From: Paracoccus sediminicola
GTDB lineage: Bacteria > Pseudomonadota > Alphaproteobacteria > Rhodobacterales > Rhodobacteraceae
Assembly: GCF_027912835.1 (NCBI RefSeq)
Contig: NZ_CP115768.1
Location: 2,782,501-2,846,500, forward strand
Reading direction: 5' to 3'
DNA: 64,000 nucleotides
The notes under the pieces were generated by a model, which worked only from the letters and a program-made list of their open reading frames with translations, ran no database searches and had not been told where the DNA came from. Both the position numbers and the translations under genes were made by a program. Shown here one piece after another: positions 29,726 to 38,465 of this stretch; position 1 is the stretch's first letter; each line of letters opens with the position of its first letter.

Positions 29726-30225
29726 TCGATCTCTCCCACAAGATGTTCGGGGCGGCCATCGCTGGTGCCGGACAGCATCCCGATCACCCGCAGAAGCGCG
29801 GCAAGCGCCAGGGAGACCAGCAAAAGCAGTACGCTGGCATGGGCATAATTCATCGGCACGGCCAAGGTCGGCGAGGTCTGCATCGCGCCGATCACGGTAA
29901 AGCGCCAGGCCGGGCTGAGCAGCATCAGGCAGAAACCAAGAACCAGCAACGCCGACAGCAGCCGCAACAGCCAGGGCGCGCGGCCAGGCAGGCTCTCGCT
30001 GACCAGATCGACATTGACCAGATCGCCAGAAAGCAGCGCCAGCCCGGTGCCGAAACCGGCGAGATAAAGCAGCGCGAAGCGGGTCAGTTCCTCGGTCCAG
30101 ACCGGCGAGCTGAGAATGAAGCTGCGCCCCAGAACCTGAATGGTCACCGCGCCGATCAGCACGGCGAAGGACAGGCCGACGCCTATCCGCAGCACGATCC
30201 GCATCCAGTCGGTCACGAGTCTCAT
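29722..30225 (-). CDS. dctQ: TRAP transporter small permease (DctQ)
   Basis: A 167-residue membrane protein with four hydrophobic segments. The family pattern is seen in VLGRSFILSSPVWTEELTRFA (first cytoplasmic loop region) and in LSGDLVNVDLV. It partners DctM in the TRAP complex. Separated from dctP by a strong intercistronic hairpin. Confidence 0.9.
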   Translation of the reverse strand: MRLVTDWMRIVLRIGVGLSFAVLIGAVTIQVLGRSFILSSPVWTEELTRFALLYLAGFGTGLALLSGDLVNVDLVSESLPGRAPWLLRLLSALLVLGFCLMLLSPAWRFTVIGAMQTSPTLAVPMNYAHASVLLLLVSLALAALLRVIGMLSGTSDGRPEHLVGEIE

Positions 30226-30290
30226 GTGATCTTCTCCCGGCCTGACATCGGGCCCGTGATATAAGGGAAAAAGGTTCGAAAGCGGGATAT

Positions 30291-30319
30291 GCCGCGGCCA
30301 GATCCTATCCGGCCGCGGC
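30291..30319. promoter_or_regulatory. Intercistronic hairpin between dctP and dctQ
   Basis: Perfect 9-bp stem GCCGCGGCC/GGCCGCGGC with an 11-base loop. Such hairpins after binding-protein genes protect the upstream message and let it accumulate above the permease message; that role is inferred. Confidence 0.6.
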
Positions 30320-30327
30320 GAGAGGGA

Positions 30328-31311
30328 TCATTCCTGTGCGGCAAACAGCTCTTCGACGACCGGCTTGATGTCTTCGCTGACATTCGCCAGCACCGCGTCC
30401 TGCGCGGCGGTCGCGAAGGCTTCGGCATCGCTGTCGACGAAGGTCATGCCCTTGTCCTTCAGAACCTGCTCCAGGCGCTCTTCATCGGCGAGGAATAGCT
30501 CGCGCTCGTAGTCCTGCGCGTTCTGCGCAGCTTCGAGAACCGCCTGCTGATCTTCCTCGGACAGCTTGTTCCAGCTCATCTCCGAGATGGTCAGATAGAT
30601 CCAGGACCGGACATGCTCGGTCCGGTTCACGAATTGCTGGACCTCGTTGAAATTGGCCGATTCGATCAGCGCCAGCGGGTTTTCCTGCGCGTCGATCGTC
30701 CCGTTCTGCAACGAAGTGAACACTTCGCTGAACGCCATCGGGGTCGGCGCGGCGCCCAGCGCCTCCCAGGTCTTCACGAAGAGCGGCACGTTCGGCACAC
30801 GCAGCTTGAGACCGTCCAGGTCGTCAGGGGTCATGATCTCGGTGTTCGAGGTCAGGTTGCGCGGACCGCGCGCGAAATAAGCGATGGGACGGATCTGCGC
30901 CTTTTCGATGATCTCGGCCTCGATCTGATCGCCGATCTCGCCCGAGGCGACTTCGTCCATCTGTTCCAGCGAAGAATAGGCATAGGGCACGGCCAGCAGC
31001 GCAGCCATCGGCGCCCAGTTCTGAAGGCTCTCACCGGTGATGGTCATGTCGGCTGTGCCGAGCTGCATCCCGTTGATGAGGTCGATTTCCTTGCCAAGCG
31101 ATTCATTCGGAAACACCTGCACCTCGACCCGGCCATCGGTGAGGCTGGCAACATCCTCGGCGAATTTCAGCGACGCCTTGTGCCAGCTGTTTTCTTCGTT
31201 GGCGAGGTGGCCGAGCTTCAGCGTGACCTCCTGCGCGGACGCGCCCAGGGCCGGCAGTGTCAGCATCGTCGCGGCAGCCAGAGCGGTGAATTGACGGCGA
31301 TAAAGTTTCAT
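30328..31311 (-). CDS. dctP: TRAP transporter substrate-binding protein (DctP)
   Basis: A 327-residue periplasmic binding protein. An N-terminal signal (YRRQFTALAAATMLTLPALG) ends at ASAQ. The mature part has the DctP pattern: KLGHLANEENSWHKASLKFA, LRVPNVPLFVKTWEALGAAP and NGTIDAQENPLALIES; the Arg of RVPNVP is the usual carboxylate contact. Two ATGs occur in tandem. The second (31311) lies 6 bases from AGGAGG and is preferred. Likely ligand is a sugar acid, from context. Confidence 0.93.
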   Translation of the reverse strand: MKLYRRQFTALAAATMLTLPALGASAQEVTLKLGHLANEENSWHKASLKFAEDVASLTDGRVEVQVFPNESLGKEIDLINGMQLGTADMTITGESLQNWAPMAALLAVPYAYSSLEQMDEVASGEIGDQIEAEIIEKAQIRPIAYFARGPRNLTSNTEIMTPDDLDGLKLRVPNVPLFVKTWEALGAAPTPMAFSEVFTSLQNGTIDAQENPLALIESANFNEVQQFVNRTEHVRSWIYLTISEMSWNKLSEEDQQAVLEAAQNAQDYERELFLADEERLEQVLKDKGMTFVDSDAEAFATAAQDAVLANVSEDIKPVVEELFAAQE

Positions 31312-31335
31312 CATCTTCCTCCTGTTGATGAATTT

Positions 31336-32016
31336 CTAGGTGGTAAACAGATCCGGGTGCGCGCTGGTCACCTCGGGGAGATCGTCGAGAAGCTGGTTCA
31401 GATGCCCGCGCATTGCCTGTTCGGCCAGATCGGCGTCGCCGGCGCGCAGTGCCTCGACGATTTCGCGATGCTGGCCGATCAGCTTCTGGAGATCGAATTT
31501 CTTGGCAGTGATGTGGCGCAGCCGGTTCATCTGCGAGCGCAGCCCTTCCAGGACCAGCCAGACTCCTTCATGCCCGGCCGCTTCAGCGATCATGTAGTGA
31601 AACCGGTCGTCGAGCGCGACGAAGCGTTCGGAATCATTCTCAGGGACGGTGAGTTCCTGCTGTCTGAGTTCCTCATCGAGACTGGCGACCAGAGAAGCAT
31701 CCGGCGCATCGGTCACCATGCGCACCAGATCACCCTCGACGGATTCGCGGATCATCCGGGCCGAGAGCACCGCAGAGACCGAGATCTTGCGGATAAAAGT
31801 GCCACGCTGCGGGCGGACCTCTGCCAGACCATCGGCCGTCAGGCGGATGAAGGCTTCTCGCACCGGCTGGCGGCTGACGCCGAAACGCTTTGCGACCTCG
31901 GTCTCGCTCAGCCGGTCGCCGGGCGAAAGCTCGCCGCGCAGCACCTCCTGCCGCAAGAGCTCGTAAAGCTGCGGCGCGGTCGACAGGCTCAGATCCAGTG
32001 CCGGCGTGGCTGACAT
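31336..32016 (-). CDS. GntR/FadR-family regulator of the hexonate operon
   Basis: A 226-residue FCD-domain GntR regulator. Winged helix at the N-terminus: LYELLRQEVLRGELSPGDRL and ETEVAKRFGVSRQPVREAF. The C-terminal FCD ligand domain contains DDRFHYMIAEAAGHEG, with the metal-binding Asp/His pattern. The ATG at 32016 follows GGGGGA. It is the first gene of the operon and lies 24 bases before dctP, so it should repress or activate its own operon in response to a hexuronate intermediate. Confidence 0.92.
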   Translation of the reverse strand: MSATPALDLSLSTAPQLYELLRQEVLRGELSPGDRLSETEVAKRFGVSRQPVREAFIRLTADGLAEVRPQRGTFIRKISVSAVLSARMIRESVEGDLVRMVTDAPDASLVASLDEELRQQELTVPENDSERFVALDDRFHYMIAEAAGHEGVWLVLEGLRSQMNRLRHITAKKFDLQKLIGQHREIVEALRAGDADLAEQAMRGHLNQLLDDLPEVTSAHPDLFTT

Positions 32017-32040
32017 GATTCCCCCAATCCCGGCGAGAAA

Positions 32041-32061
32041 GTATACCATACTTCCATACAA
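32041..32061. promoter_or_regulatory. Probable GntR operator
   Basis: GTATACCATAC (GTAT-N3-ATAC palindrome) overlaps two direct CCATAC repeats spaced 8 bp and ends in ATACAA. It lies about 25 bases upstream of the regulator's start. The TTGTAT/ATACAA style is typical of FadR-subfamily GntR sites. Confidence 0.55.
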
Positions 32062-32119
32062 GTAAAGAGCGAAGGTTCCGGGCGGCTTGGGCGCAGGCAC
32101 CGTGCCGCCTGCGCCCTGT

Positions 32120-32887
32120 TCAGGTCAGCATCCGGGTGTCGCCGCAGATGGAAATGGCCTGCCCCGAAATATGCCGCCCGAGCGAGCTGGCGAGGAACAG
32201 GATCTGATCTGCAATCTCGCGCGGGGGGACATAGTCACGGATCGAGGTATAGGAAAACGCCTCGGCCTCGACCTCGCCGACCGAGCGACCCTGCGACTGA
32301 GCTTTGGCCTCGAGCACGCGGCGCTGACGGTCCCCGGCGACGAGGCCGGGCAGGATTGCATTGACGCGGATGTTGTCGGGACCGAGCTCGACCGAGAGCG
32401 ATTTCGTCAGGCCGACTACGCCCCATTTGGCCGCCGCATAGGGTGTGCGCAGCCCGAAGCCGACTCGTCCGGCGACCGAGGACAGGTTGATAATCGACGG
32501 GTTGGCGCTTTTGCGCAGCGCATCAACGGTTTGGCCGACGGCAATGAACTGGCTGGTCAGGCAGATGTTCAGACATTGATCCCAGGCGGCGCGGTCCAGA
32601 TCCTCGATCCGGCCTGTCGGCCCGGCGATGCCCGCATTGTTTACCAGACAATCCAGCCCGCCAAGCGCGCCGACGGCATCATCCAGAAAGCCGCGCAACG
32701 CCGCTTCGTCGCCGACATCGACATGCCGGGCCAATACGCCCGCAGGCAGCGTGTCCAGAGACGCGCGGTCAATGTCGCAGGTGGCGACGGTTGCGCCTTC
32801 TTCGATGAATCCGTCGAGGATCGCGCGACCGATCCCCGAAGCTCCGGCCGTTATGATGACCCGCGCGCCTTCCAGTGCCAGTTTCAT
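32120..32887 (-). CDS. SDR family NAD(P)-dependent oxidoreductase
   Basis: A 255-residue classical short-chain dehydrogenase. The cofactor motif is TAGASGIGRAILDG, then NNAGIAG, and the catalytic Ser/Tyr/Lys in INLSSVAGRVGF and TPYAAAKWG. The ATG at 32887 follows GAGGAG; the longer frame to 32986 overlaps the upstream regulator. Coexpressed with the second GntR gene (1-base gap). Together with the divergent dehydrogenase and BKACE it may perform an oxidation in the same pathway. Confidence 0.92.
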   Translation of the reverse strand: MKLALEGARVIITAGASGIGRAILDGFIEEGATVATCDIDRASLDTLPAGVLARHVDVGDEAALRGFLDDAVGALGGLDCLVNNAGIAGPTGRIEDLDRAAWDQCLNICLTSQFIAVGQTVDALRKSANPSIINLSSVAGRVGFGLRTPYAAAKWGVVGLTKSLSVELGPDNIRVNAILPGLVAGDRQRRVLEAKAQSQGRSVGEVEAEAFSYTSIRDYVPPREIADQILFLASSLGRHISGQAISICGDTRMLT

Positions 32888-32888
32888 C

Positions 32889-33593
32889 TCAAATCTCCTC
32901 TTCCGAGCGTCCCAGAATGTCACGCGACAGGATGAAATCCGCAGCCGAGCGGATATCCTCCGCCAATGCCGCCGCGGCTGCGTCACCGTCGCCTGCGATC
33001 AGCGCATCCACGAGCTTGCGATGATTTTCGACCGATGCCGCGTTGCGGCTGCGTCGCACCTGCTGTCCAACATCGAGATTGATGATCGGCCCGGCCTTCA
33101 GCCACAGCACCGAAATCACCTCGGTCAGCATCGGAGAGCCTGAACGCGCATAGACGTCGAAATGCAGCGCCTTGTTGGTGCGCACAGCCTCGCGCACGTC
33201 GTGGCTTTTCATGCTGTCCCGAAAAGCGTTTTCCAGCATCCGCAGCCGTGGTTCCTCGCCTGGGGTGACGTGCGCGGCGGCGAGGCGGGCGGCGAAGCTT
33301 TCGTTGTGGATGCGGATCTCGGTCAGGTCCTGAAACTCTGCGCGGCTCAGCACCGGCACCCGAACCGCCCGGTTCGGTGCCACTGACAGCGCGCCGCGCG
33401 CGACCAGACGTGTCACGGCCTCGCGGACGGGCATCACCGAGACGCCCAGCTTTTCTGCCAGCTCGCGCATCGACATCCGGTCGCCCGGCGCCAAAGCCCC
33501 GGAAAGCAGCATCTCGGAGAGCACGTCATGCACTTGCCCGGCCAGCGGTCTGCGGATCTTGCTGTTCGAGGCGTGTTCAGTGAGATCAGTCAT
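32889..33593 (-). CDS. GntR-family regulator (FCD domain) of the BKACE locus
   Basis: A 234-residue regulator. The winged helix reads LSEMLLSGALAPGDRMSM and RELAEKLGVSVMPVREAVT. The C-terminal half is an FCD domain beginning around FQDLTEIRIHNESFAARLAA. Divergent from the ABC transporter operon, with two matching palindromes between the two starts, so it should control both directions. Confidence 0.92.
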   Translation of the reverse strand: MTDLTEHASNSKIRRPLAGQVHDVLSEMLLSGALAPGDRMSMRELAEKLGVSVMPVREAVTRLVARGALSVAPNRAVRVPVLSRAEFQDLTEIRIHNESFAARLAAAHVTPGEEPRLRMLENAFRDSMKSHDVREAVRTNKALHFDVYARSGSPMLTEVISVLWLKAGPIINLDVGQQVRRSRNAASVENHRKLVDALIAGDGDAAAAALAEDIRSAADFILSRDILGRSEEEI

Positions 33594-33627
33594 AAGCGGT
33601 TCCGCAGGGCATATTTGCTGATCTTAC

Positions 33628-33643
33628 ATCTGCGATCACAGTT
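33628..33643. promoter_or_regulatory. GntR operator, site 1
   Basis: ATCTGCGATCACAGTT, a 16-bp imperfect palindrome (6 of 8 positions), sharing GATCACAGTT with site 2. Confidence 0.5.
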
Positions 33644-33694
33644 GGCAAGCCGCCTATTACTCATAAAATACTTGACGAATCACGTCCCATCTCA

Positions 33695-33710
33695 AACTGT
33701 GATCTCAGTT
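33695..33710. promoter_or_regulatory. GntR operator, site 2
   Basis: AACTGTGATCTCAGTT, palindromic in 7 of 8 positions. A TTGACG at 33672-33677 lies one promoter spacer upstream, so this site would cover the -10 region of the transporter operon. Confidence 0.6.
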
Positions 33711-33748
33711 TGGCGCGGTGCCGCGTCGATGAGGAGGAGGAAGAACTC

Positions 33749-34999
33749 ATGGCTTCATCTCGTTTAGATCGCAGGGGTGTGTTGCGTCTGGGCGGCGCAT
33801 CGGCAATCGGGCTTCTGGCCAGCCCTGCCATTCTGCGCGCGCAGGACGGGCCGTTGGTGCTGGGCCACCTGACGCCGCGCACAGGATTTCTCGGCCCGCT
33901 CGGCGATTATGCCGTGATGGGGATCGAGATGGCTGCCGAACAGATCAACGCCAATGGCGGGATACTGGGGCGGCAGGTTGAGCTTCTGATGGAGGATTCG
34001 GTTAACCCGCAGACCGCCTCGACCAAGGCGGACCGCATGATTCAGCGGGACAATGTTGCCGCGATCATTGGGGAAATCTCTTCGGCTTCGGCTCTGACGA
34101 TCGGTCAGACGGTCGAGCGCAACCAGACGCTTTTCTTCAACACCGGCGCGAACTCCGACGCGCTGCGCGGCGAGGACTGCAAGCGGCATATGTTTCATGT
34201 CGAAACGCAGAACGTCATGTATGTGAATGCTGAAGGGCAGCATTTCCTTAACGAAGGGATGGTCGACGGCAAGCGTTGGTATATCCTGACCGCAGATTAC
34301 GCATTCGGTCATGACCTGCTTGCAGCTGCGCGGGCCTTTCTCGATCGCAACAACGGCGAGATCGCGGGCGAGGATCTGGTGCCCACCGATGCAACCGATT
34401 TTTCCGCATTCATGTTGAAAATCCGTGAGGCCGAGCCGGACCTCGTTGCCCTGAATCTTGCCGGGACGCAGATCACCAGCTTCTTCAAGCAATATGGCGA
34501 GTTCGGGCTGGACTTTCCGGTGGGTGGGTTCGGTTTCGACACTGCCTCTGCCTGGGCGGCGGGCGCGCAGAATTTCCGTGGCACCTGGCCGAATGTCTGG
34601 AACCACCTGCTCGACATTCCTGCCTCGCGGGAATTTGCGGCATCCTTTACCGAGAAATACGGGAAGCCGCCCGAAAACCAGGCCTGGGGCGATTACATGG
34701 CGCTTTATATCGTCAAGCAGGCCTTCGAAGAGGCAGGCGGCACGGATTCGGCGGCGGTGATCGAGTATCTCGAATCGTCCGACGCGAAATTCGATCTGCT
34801 GAAAGACAGGCCGGGATATTTCTACCCCGAGAACCACCAGCTGTTGCAGGACATCTATGCGATCACCGCGCTCCCGCCGGATGAGGTCGAGAACGAGTGG
34901 GATATCTTCACCGCGTCGGGCGCGCTTCTGGCCGAGGATCAGCCGCTCGAGGATCTGTTGAAGGACGCCGTTGGCGGCAGTTGCAGCTTCAGCGCCTGA
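33749..34999 (+). CDS. ABC transporter substrate-binding protein (branched-chain amino acid type)
   Basis: A 416-residue periplasmic type 1 binding protein. It starts with a Tat-like signal (DRRGVLRLGGASAIGLLAS) ending near ILRAQ. The fold shows LGHLTPRTGFLGPLGDYAVMGIEMA and INANGGILGRQVELLMEDS, as in LivJ/AmiC-like proteins. The ATG at 33749 follows GAGGAGGAGG. First gene of a plus-strand operon with two permease/ATPase genes, a dehydrogenase and a BKACE. The ligand is unknown; a quaternary amine or hydroxy acid fits the enzymes. Confidence 0.92.
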   Translation: MASSRLDRRGVLRLGGASAIGLLASPAILRAQDGPLVLGHLTPRTGFLGPLGDYAVMGIEMAAEQINANGGILGRQVELLMEDSVNPQTASTKADRMIQRDNVAAIIGEISSASALTIGQTVERNQTLFFNTGANSDALRGEDCKRHMFHVETQNVMYVNAEGQHFLNEGMVDGKRWYILTADYAFGHDLLAAARAFLDRNNGEIAGEDLVPTDATDFSAFMLKIREAEPDLVALNLAGTQITSFFKQYGEFGLDFPVGGFGFDTASAWAAGAQNFRGTWPNVWNHLLDIPASREFAASFTEKYGKPPENQAWGDYMALYIVKQAFEEAGGTDSAAVIEYLESSDAKFDLLKDRPGYFYPENHQLLQDIYAITALPPDEVENEWDIFTASGALLAEDQPLEDLLKDAVGGSCSFSA

Positions 35000-35068
35000 G
35001 CGCTGCCACACGACCCGGAGCCCGCCGCGGCCCCGGGCCTTTCCCAGATACGCAACCGGGGTGACCTC

Positions 35069-35947
35069 ATGTCGGTGTTTCTTTTTGTGTCGCAGCTGCT
35101 CAACGGTCTGCTCGACGGATTCTATTATCTGCTGATTGCGCTCGGCTTGTCGCTGATCTTCTCGCTCGGCGGCATCGTGAACCTGGCGCATGGGGCGTTC
35201 TTCGCCCTTGGCGCCTATATGGCCGTGCTCGTGACACCCTATCTGGGCTTTTTCGGCGCGCTCATCGTCGCGCCGCTGATGGTGGCCTGCATTGGCGTGG
35301 CGGTTGAGAGGCTGCTGTTCACGCGGTTCTATCGGGTGGACCCGCTTTATTCCCTGCTGCTGACATTCGGGTTGGCAATGGTGATCGAGCAGGCCCTGCG
35401 ATGGAGCTTCGGCTCGGCGCCTCTGGCCTACGACATGCCCGGGCTGCTGCGCGGACAGGTCTCCATGGGCGATTTCATCTATTCCCGCTATCGCATTTTC
35501 CTGATTGTCGTGGCCGTCACCGCGGTTGCGCTGCTCTGGCTGCTGCTGAACCGCACTGCCTTCGGGCGGATCGTCAGGGCAGGGATTCAGAACCCCGATA
35601 TTCTGGGGGCCATGGGCATCTCGCTGCGGCCCTATCTCTCGGCAGTGGCGGCGATCGCGATCGGGCTGGCCGGCCTGGCCGGGGTGCTGATGGCGCCGAT
35701 CGTGCCGGTGCATCCGGCGATGGGGATCGAGGTGCTGACCGCTGCCTTCGTCGTCGTCGTGATTGGCGGGCTCGGGTCTTTCTGGGGCGTGGTCGTCTCG
35801 GCCCTGCTTGTCGGGCTGGTCAAGGGTTTCGTGACCGCGCTCGGCTTTACGTCATGGTCGCTTGCCGCGATCTATCTGCTGATGTTCATCGTCCTGCTGA
35901 TCCGTCCGCGCGGTCTGATGGGCGAGCGGATCCTGCGTTTCGAGTAA
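35069..35947 (+). CDS. livH: ABC transporter permease, LivH family
   Basis: A 292-residue inner-membrane permease with about 8 hydrophobic helices. Family stretches: NGLLDGFYYLLIALGLSLIF, GGIVNLAHGAFFALGAYMAV, and near the end VVVIGGLGSFWGVVVSALLV. It is one half of the LivHM-type channel; its partner is fused in the next gene, which starts 4 bases on. Confidence 0.94.
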   Translation: MSVFLFVSQLLNGLLDGFYYLLIALGLSLIFSLGGIVNLAHGAFFALGAYMAVLVTPYLGFFGALIVAPLMVACIGVAVERLLFTRFYRVDPLYSLLLTFGLAMVIEQALRWSFGSAPLAYDMPGLLRGQVSMGDFIYSRYRIFLIVVAVTAVALLWLLLNRTAFGRIVRAGIQNPDILGAMGISLRPYLSAVAAIAIGLAGLAGVLMAPIVPVHPAMGIEVLTAAFVVVVIGGLGSFWGVVVSALLVGLVKGFVTALGFTSWSLAAIYLLMFIVLLIRPRGLMGERILRFE

Positions 35948-35951
35948 ACAG

Positions 35952-38465
35952 ATGACATCCTATCGCAACCTCGTCGTGCTCGCCGCCGCGCTGATCGTGC
36001 TACCGTTCCTGCTGCTTGCGGTCGGGCTGACCACCACCTCTGCCTCGGAGGTCGCTATCTTCGCCATGGCCTGCATGGGTCTGAACCTTCTGGCGGGCTA
36101 TACGGGCCTGGTCTCCTTCGGTCACGGCGCCTGGTTCGGGACCGGCGCTTACGCAGCGGCGTTGATCGCGCTAGCCATGCCGGGAGAACAGATGCTGCTG
36201 CCGCTTCTCGGTGCGGTGCTGATCGTGGCCGTTTTCGCCGCGGGTTTCGGCGTGCTCATGCTGCGGCGGCGCGGTGTGTATTTCTCGCTGATGACTCTGG
36301 CGCTTTCGGCACTCGGCTTTGCCGTAGCGTTTCGCTGGACCGGGCTGACCGGCGGCGAGAACGGTCTGGGCGGCGTCGAGCGCCCGCCGCTTTTCGGGAT
36401 CAACCTGAACGATGGCTGGAATTTCTATATCCTCGTCGCGCTGATCCTGTTTGCGGTCGCGGTGCTTTTGCTGAGGCTGGTCAATTCGCCGCTCGGCAGC
36501 GTGCTCGAGGCGATACGCGAAAACGAGGAACGCAGCCTCGCCATCGGCTATCCGACCCGGCATTACAAGCTGGCGGCCTTCGTTGTCTCGGCCTCGGTCA
36601 CCGGGCTGGCGGGCGGGTTGCTGCTGTTCCAGAACAGGCTGACCTCGGCCGAACCGATGTCGATCCAGTTCTCGGGCGAGTTGCTGGCGATGACGGTGAT
36701 CGGCGGAATGCGCGGCTTTCTCGGCCCGGCACTCGGGGCGCTGTTCTATATCCTGTTCCGGGAATACCTGTCGATCTACGCCGAAAACTGGCTGCTCTGG
36801 TTCGGGCTGATCTTCATCGGGTTCGTCCTGTTCGCCCGCGACGGGCTGATCGGCATCGGCCGTCAGGTGATGGCCAGGCTGCGCCCCGGTCCCGATCTGG
36901 ATGCCGCCATGGCAGGACGCCGAGCCGAGGCGCTGCCGCTGCCCGAGATGCTGCGCCGCGCGCCGGAAGAAGGCGGCGGAACCGTGCTTGAGGCGCGCGG
37001 GATCAGCAAGAGCTTCGGCGGCTTCAAGGCGGTGGACGGGATCGACCTTTCGGTTGCGGACCGCAGTCTTCACGCGCTGATCGGCCCGAACGGAGCCGGC
37101 AAGACCACGGCCTTCAACCTTCTGACCGGAACGCTTGGCAGCGACAGCGGCAGTGTGACCCTTGCCGGGCAGCAGGTCGCCGGGCAAAGCATCGACCGTG
37201 TCGCCGATATGGGGATGGGACGCTCGTTTCAGATCACCAATCTTTTCCCGGATCTGTCGGTGAAAGAGAATATGCGCCTCGCCGTGCAGGCTGGCGATAA
37301 GCGGCGCATGAACCCGTGGCTGAATGCGCAGCGCCTCGATGAGGTGAACCGGACCACGGCGGCGATCCTCGAATGGGTGGGTCTGGGCGGTATGGAAGCG
37401 GCGCAGGCAGGCTCGCTTTCCTATGGTGGGCAGCGCCTGCTGGATCTGGGCATTGCGCTGGCCTCGCAGCCGCGCGTGCTTCTGGCAGACGAGCCGCTTG
37501 CCGGTCTGTCCGTGGCCGAACGAGAGCGGGTCGGCAATCTCATCAAGCAGGTCTCGGCCGATATTCCTGTCCTTCTGGTCGAACATGATATCGACCGCGT
37601 GTTCGACCTCGCGGATCATGTGACAGTGATGAACGAGGGCCGGGTGTTGCTGGATGGCAGCGTCGATGAGGCCCGCAATTCCGACGAGGTGCGCGAGATC
37701 TATATCGGCTCTGGCACCGCCGAGGTCGCCGCCGGGGTTCACCACGGCCAGCCGGGCGATGCGATCGCGGTGCTTGATCGGGTCAATGTGCATTACGGCA
37801 AGAGCCATATTCTGCACGATGTCAGCTTCGAGATCCGACAGGGCGAGATACTTTCACTTTTGGGCCGGAACGGGGCGGGCAAATCCACGCTGCTAAAGGC
37901 GATGGTGGGCATCGCGCCGATCAGCTCGGGCAGCCTGACGCTCAACGGTCGTGAGCTGGCCGGGCTGGATTCTGCGACCATCGCGCGGGCCGGGATCGGC
38001 TATGTCCCGCAGGGCCGGGGCCTTTTCGCCGGAATGACCGTTCGCGAAAATCTCGAACTCGGTCGCCTGCGCCGCCGCACCGGCGAGGGCAGCCATTGGA
38101 GCGAAGAGCAGATCCTGGATTTCTTCCCCCGCCTTGCCGAGCGGATGGACACCGAGGCCGACAAGCTCTCGGGTGGTGAACAGCAAATGGCTGCGGTGGC
38201 GCGGGCGTTGTCGGGCGACACGCGCATCCTGTTGCTGGATGAACCCTTCGAAGGGCTGGCCCCGGCCGTGGTCGAGCAGCTTTTCCAGGCCTTCGACCGC
38301 TTGCGCGATACGCTGTCGATCGTCATCGTCGACCATAATCTGGATCTCGCTCTTGCCTTGTCGGACAGGACGGTGGCGCTCGAGATGGGCAGGGTCTTCC
38401 ATGAAGGCCCCTCGCGAGAGCTGTCGGAGAATCTGGAATTGCGGCGGGAGGTGCTGTGGCTGTGA
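35952..38465 (+). CDS. Fused LivM permease - LivG ATPase - LivF ATPase
   Basis: An 837-residue protein that joins three subunits normally made separately. Residues 1 to about 310 are a LivM permease (NLLAGYTGLVSFGHGAWFGT, GGMRGFLGPALGALFY). About 345-590 is a LivG ATPase with Walker A GPNGAGKTT near 378, signature LSYGGQRLLDLG near 489 and Walker B LLADEP near 511. About 605-837 is a LivF ATPase with Walker A GRNGAGKST near 637, LSGGEQQMAAVA near 738 and LLLDEPFEG near 761. The frame is open throughout, so the fusion is not an artefact of overlap. Confidence 0.95.
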   Translation: MTSYRNLVVLAAALIVLPFLLLAVGLTTTSASEVAIFAMACMGLNLLAGYTGLVSFGHGAWFGTGAYAAALIALAMPGEQMLLPLLGAVLIVAVFAAGFGVLMLRRRGVYFSLMTLALSALGFAVAFRWTGLTGGENGLGGVERPPLFGINLNDGWNFYILVALILFAVAVLLLRLVNSPLGSVLEAIRENEERSLAIGYPTRHYKLAAFVVSASVTGLAGGLLLFQNRLTSAEPMSIQFSGELLAMTVIGGMRGFLGPALGALFYILFREYLSIYAENWLLWFGLIFIGFVLFARDGLIGIGRQVMARLRPGPDLDAAMAGRRAEALPLPEMLRRAPEEGGGTVLEARGISKSFGGFKAVDGIDLSVADRSLHALIGPNGAGKTTAFNLLTGTLGSDSGSVTLAGQQVAGQSIDRVADMGMGRSFQITNLFPDLSVKENMRLAVQAGDKRRMNPWLNAQRLDEVNRTTAAILEWVGLGGMEAAQAGSLSYGGQRLLDLGIALASQPRVLLADEPLAGLSVAERERVGNLIKQVSADIPVLLVEHDIDRVFDLADHVTVMNEGRVLLDGSVDEARNSDEVREIYIGSGTAEVAAGVHHGQPGDAIAVLDRVNVHYGKSHILHDVSFEIRQGEILSLLGRNGAGKSTLLKAMVGIAPISSGSLTLNGRELAGLDSATIARAGIGYVPQGRGLFAGMTVRENLELGRLRRRTGEGSHWSEEQILDFFPRLAERMDTEADKLSGGEQQMAAVARALSGDTRILLLDEPFEGLAPAVVEQLFQAFDRLRDTLSIVIVDHNLDLALALSDRTVALEMGRVFHEGPSRELSENLELRREVLWL

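Noticed and set aside
33764..35713. 649-residue open frame antisense to the ABC binding protein and livH
   Set aside because: It mirrors two well-supported genes, has low-complexity His/Arg/Gln-rich composition and no family motif; typical of antisense frames in high-GC DNA.
36171..37817. 548-residue antisense frame in the fused ABC gene
   Set aside because: Shadow of the coding strand; no start site or family features.
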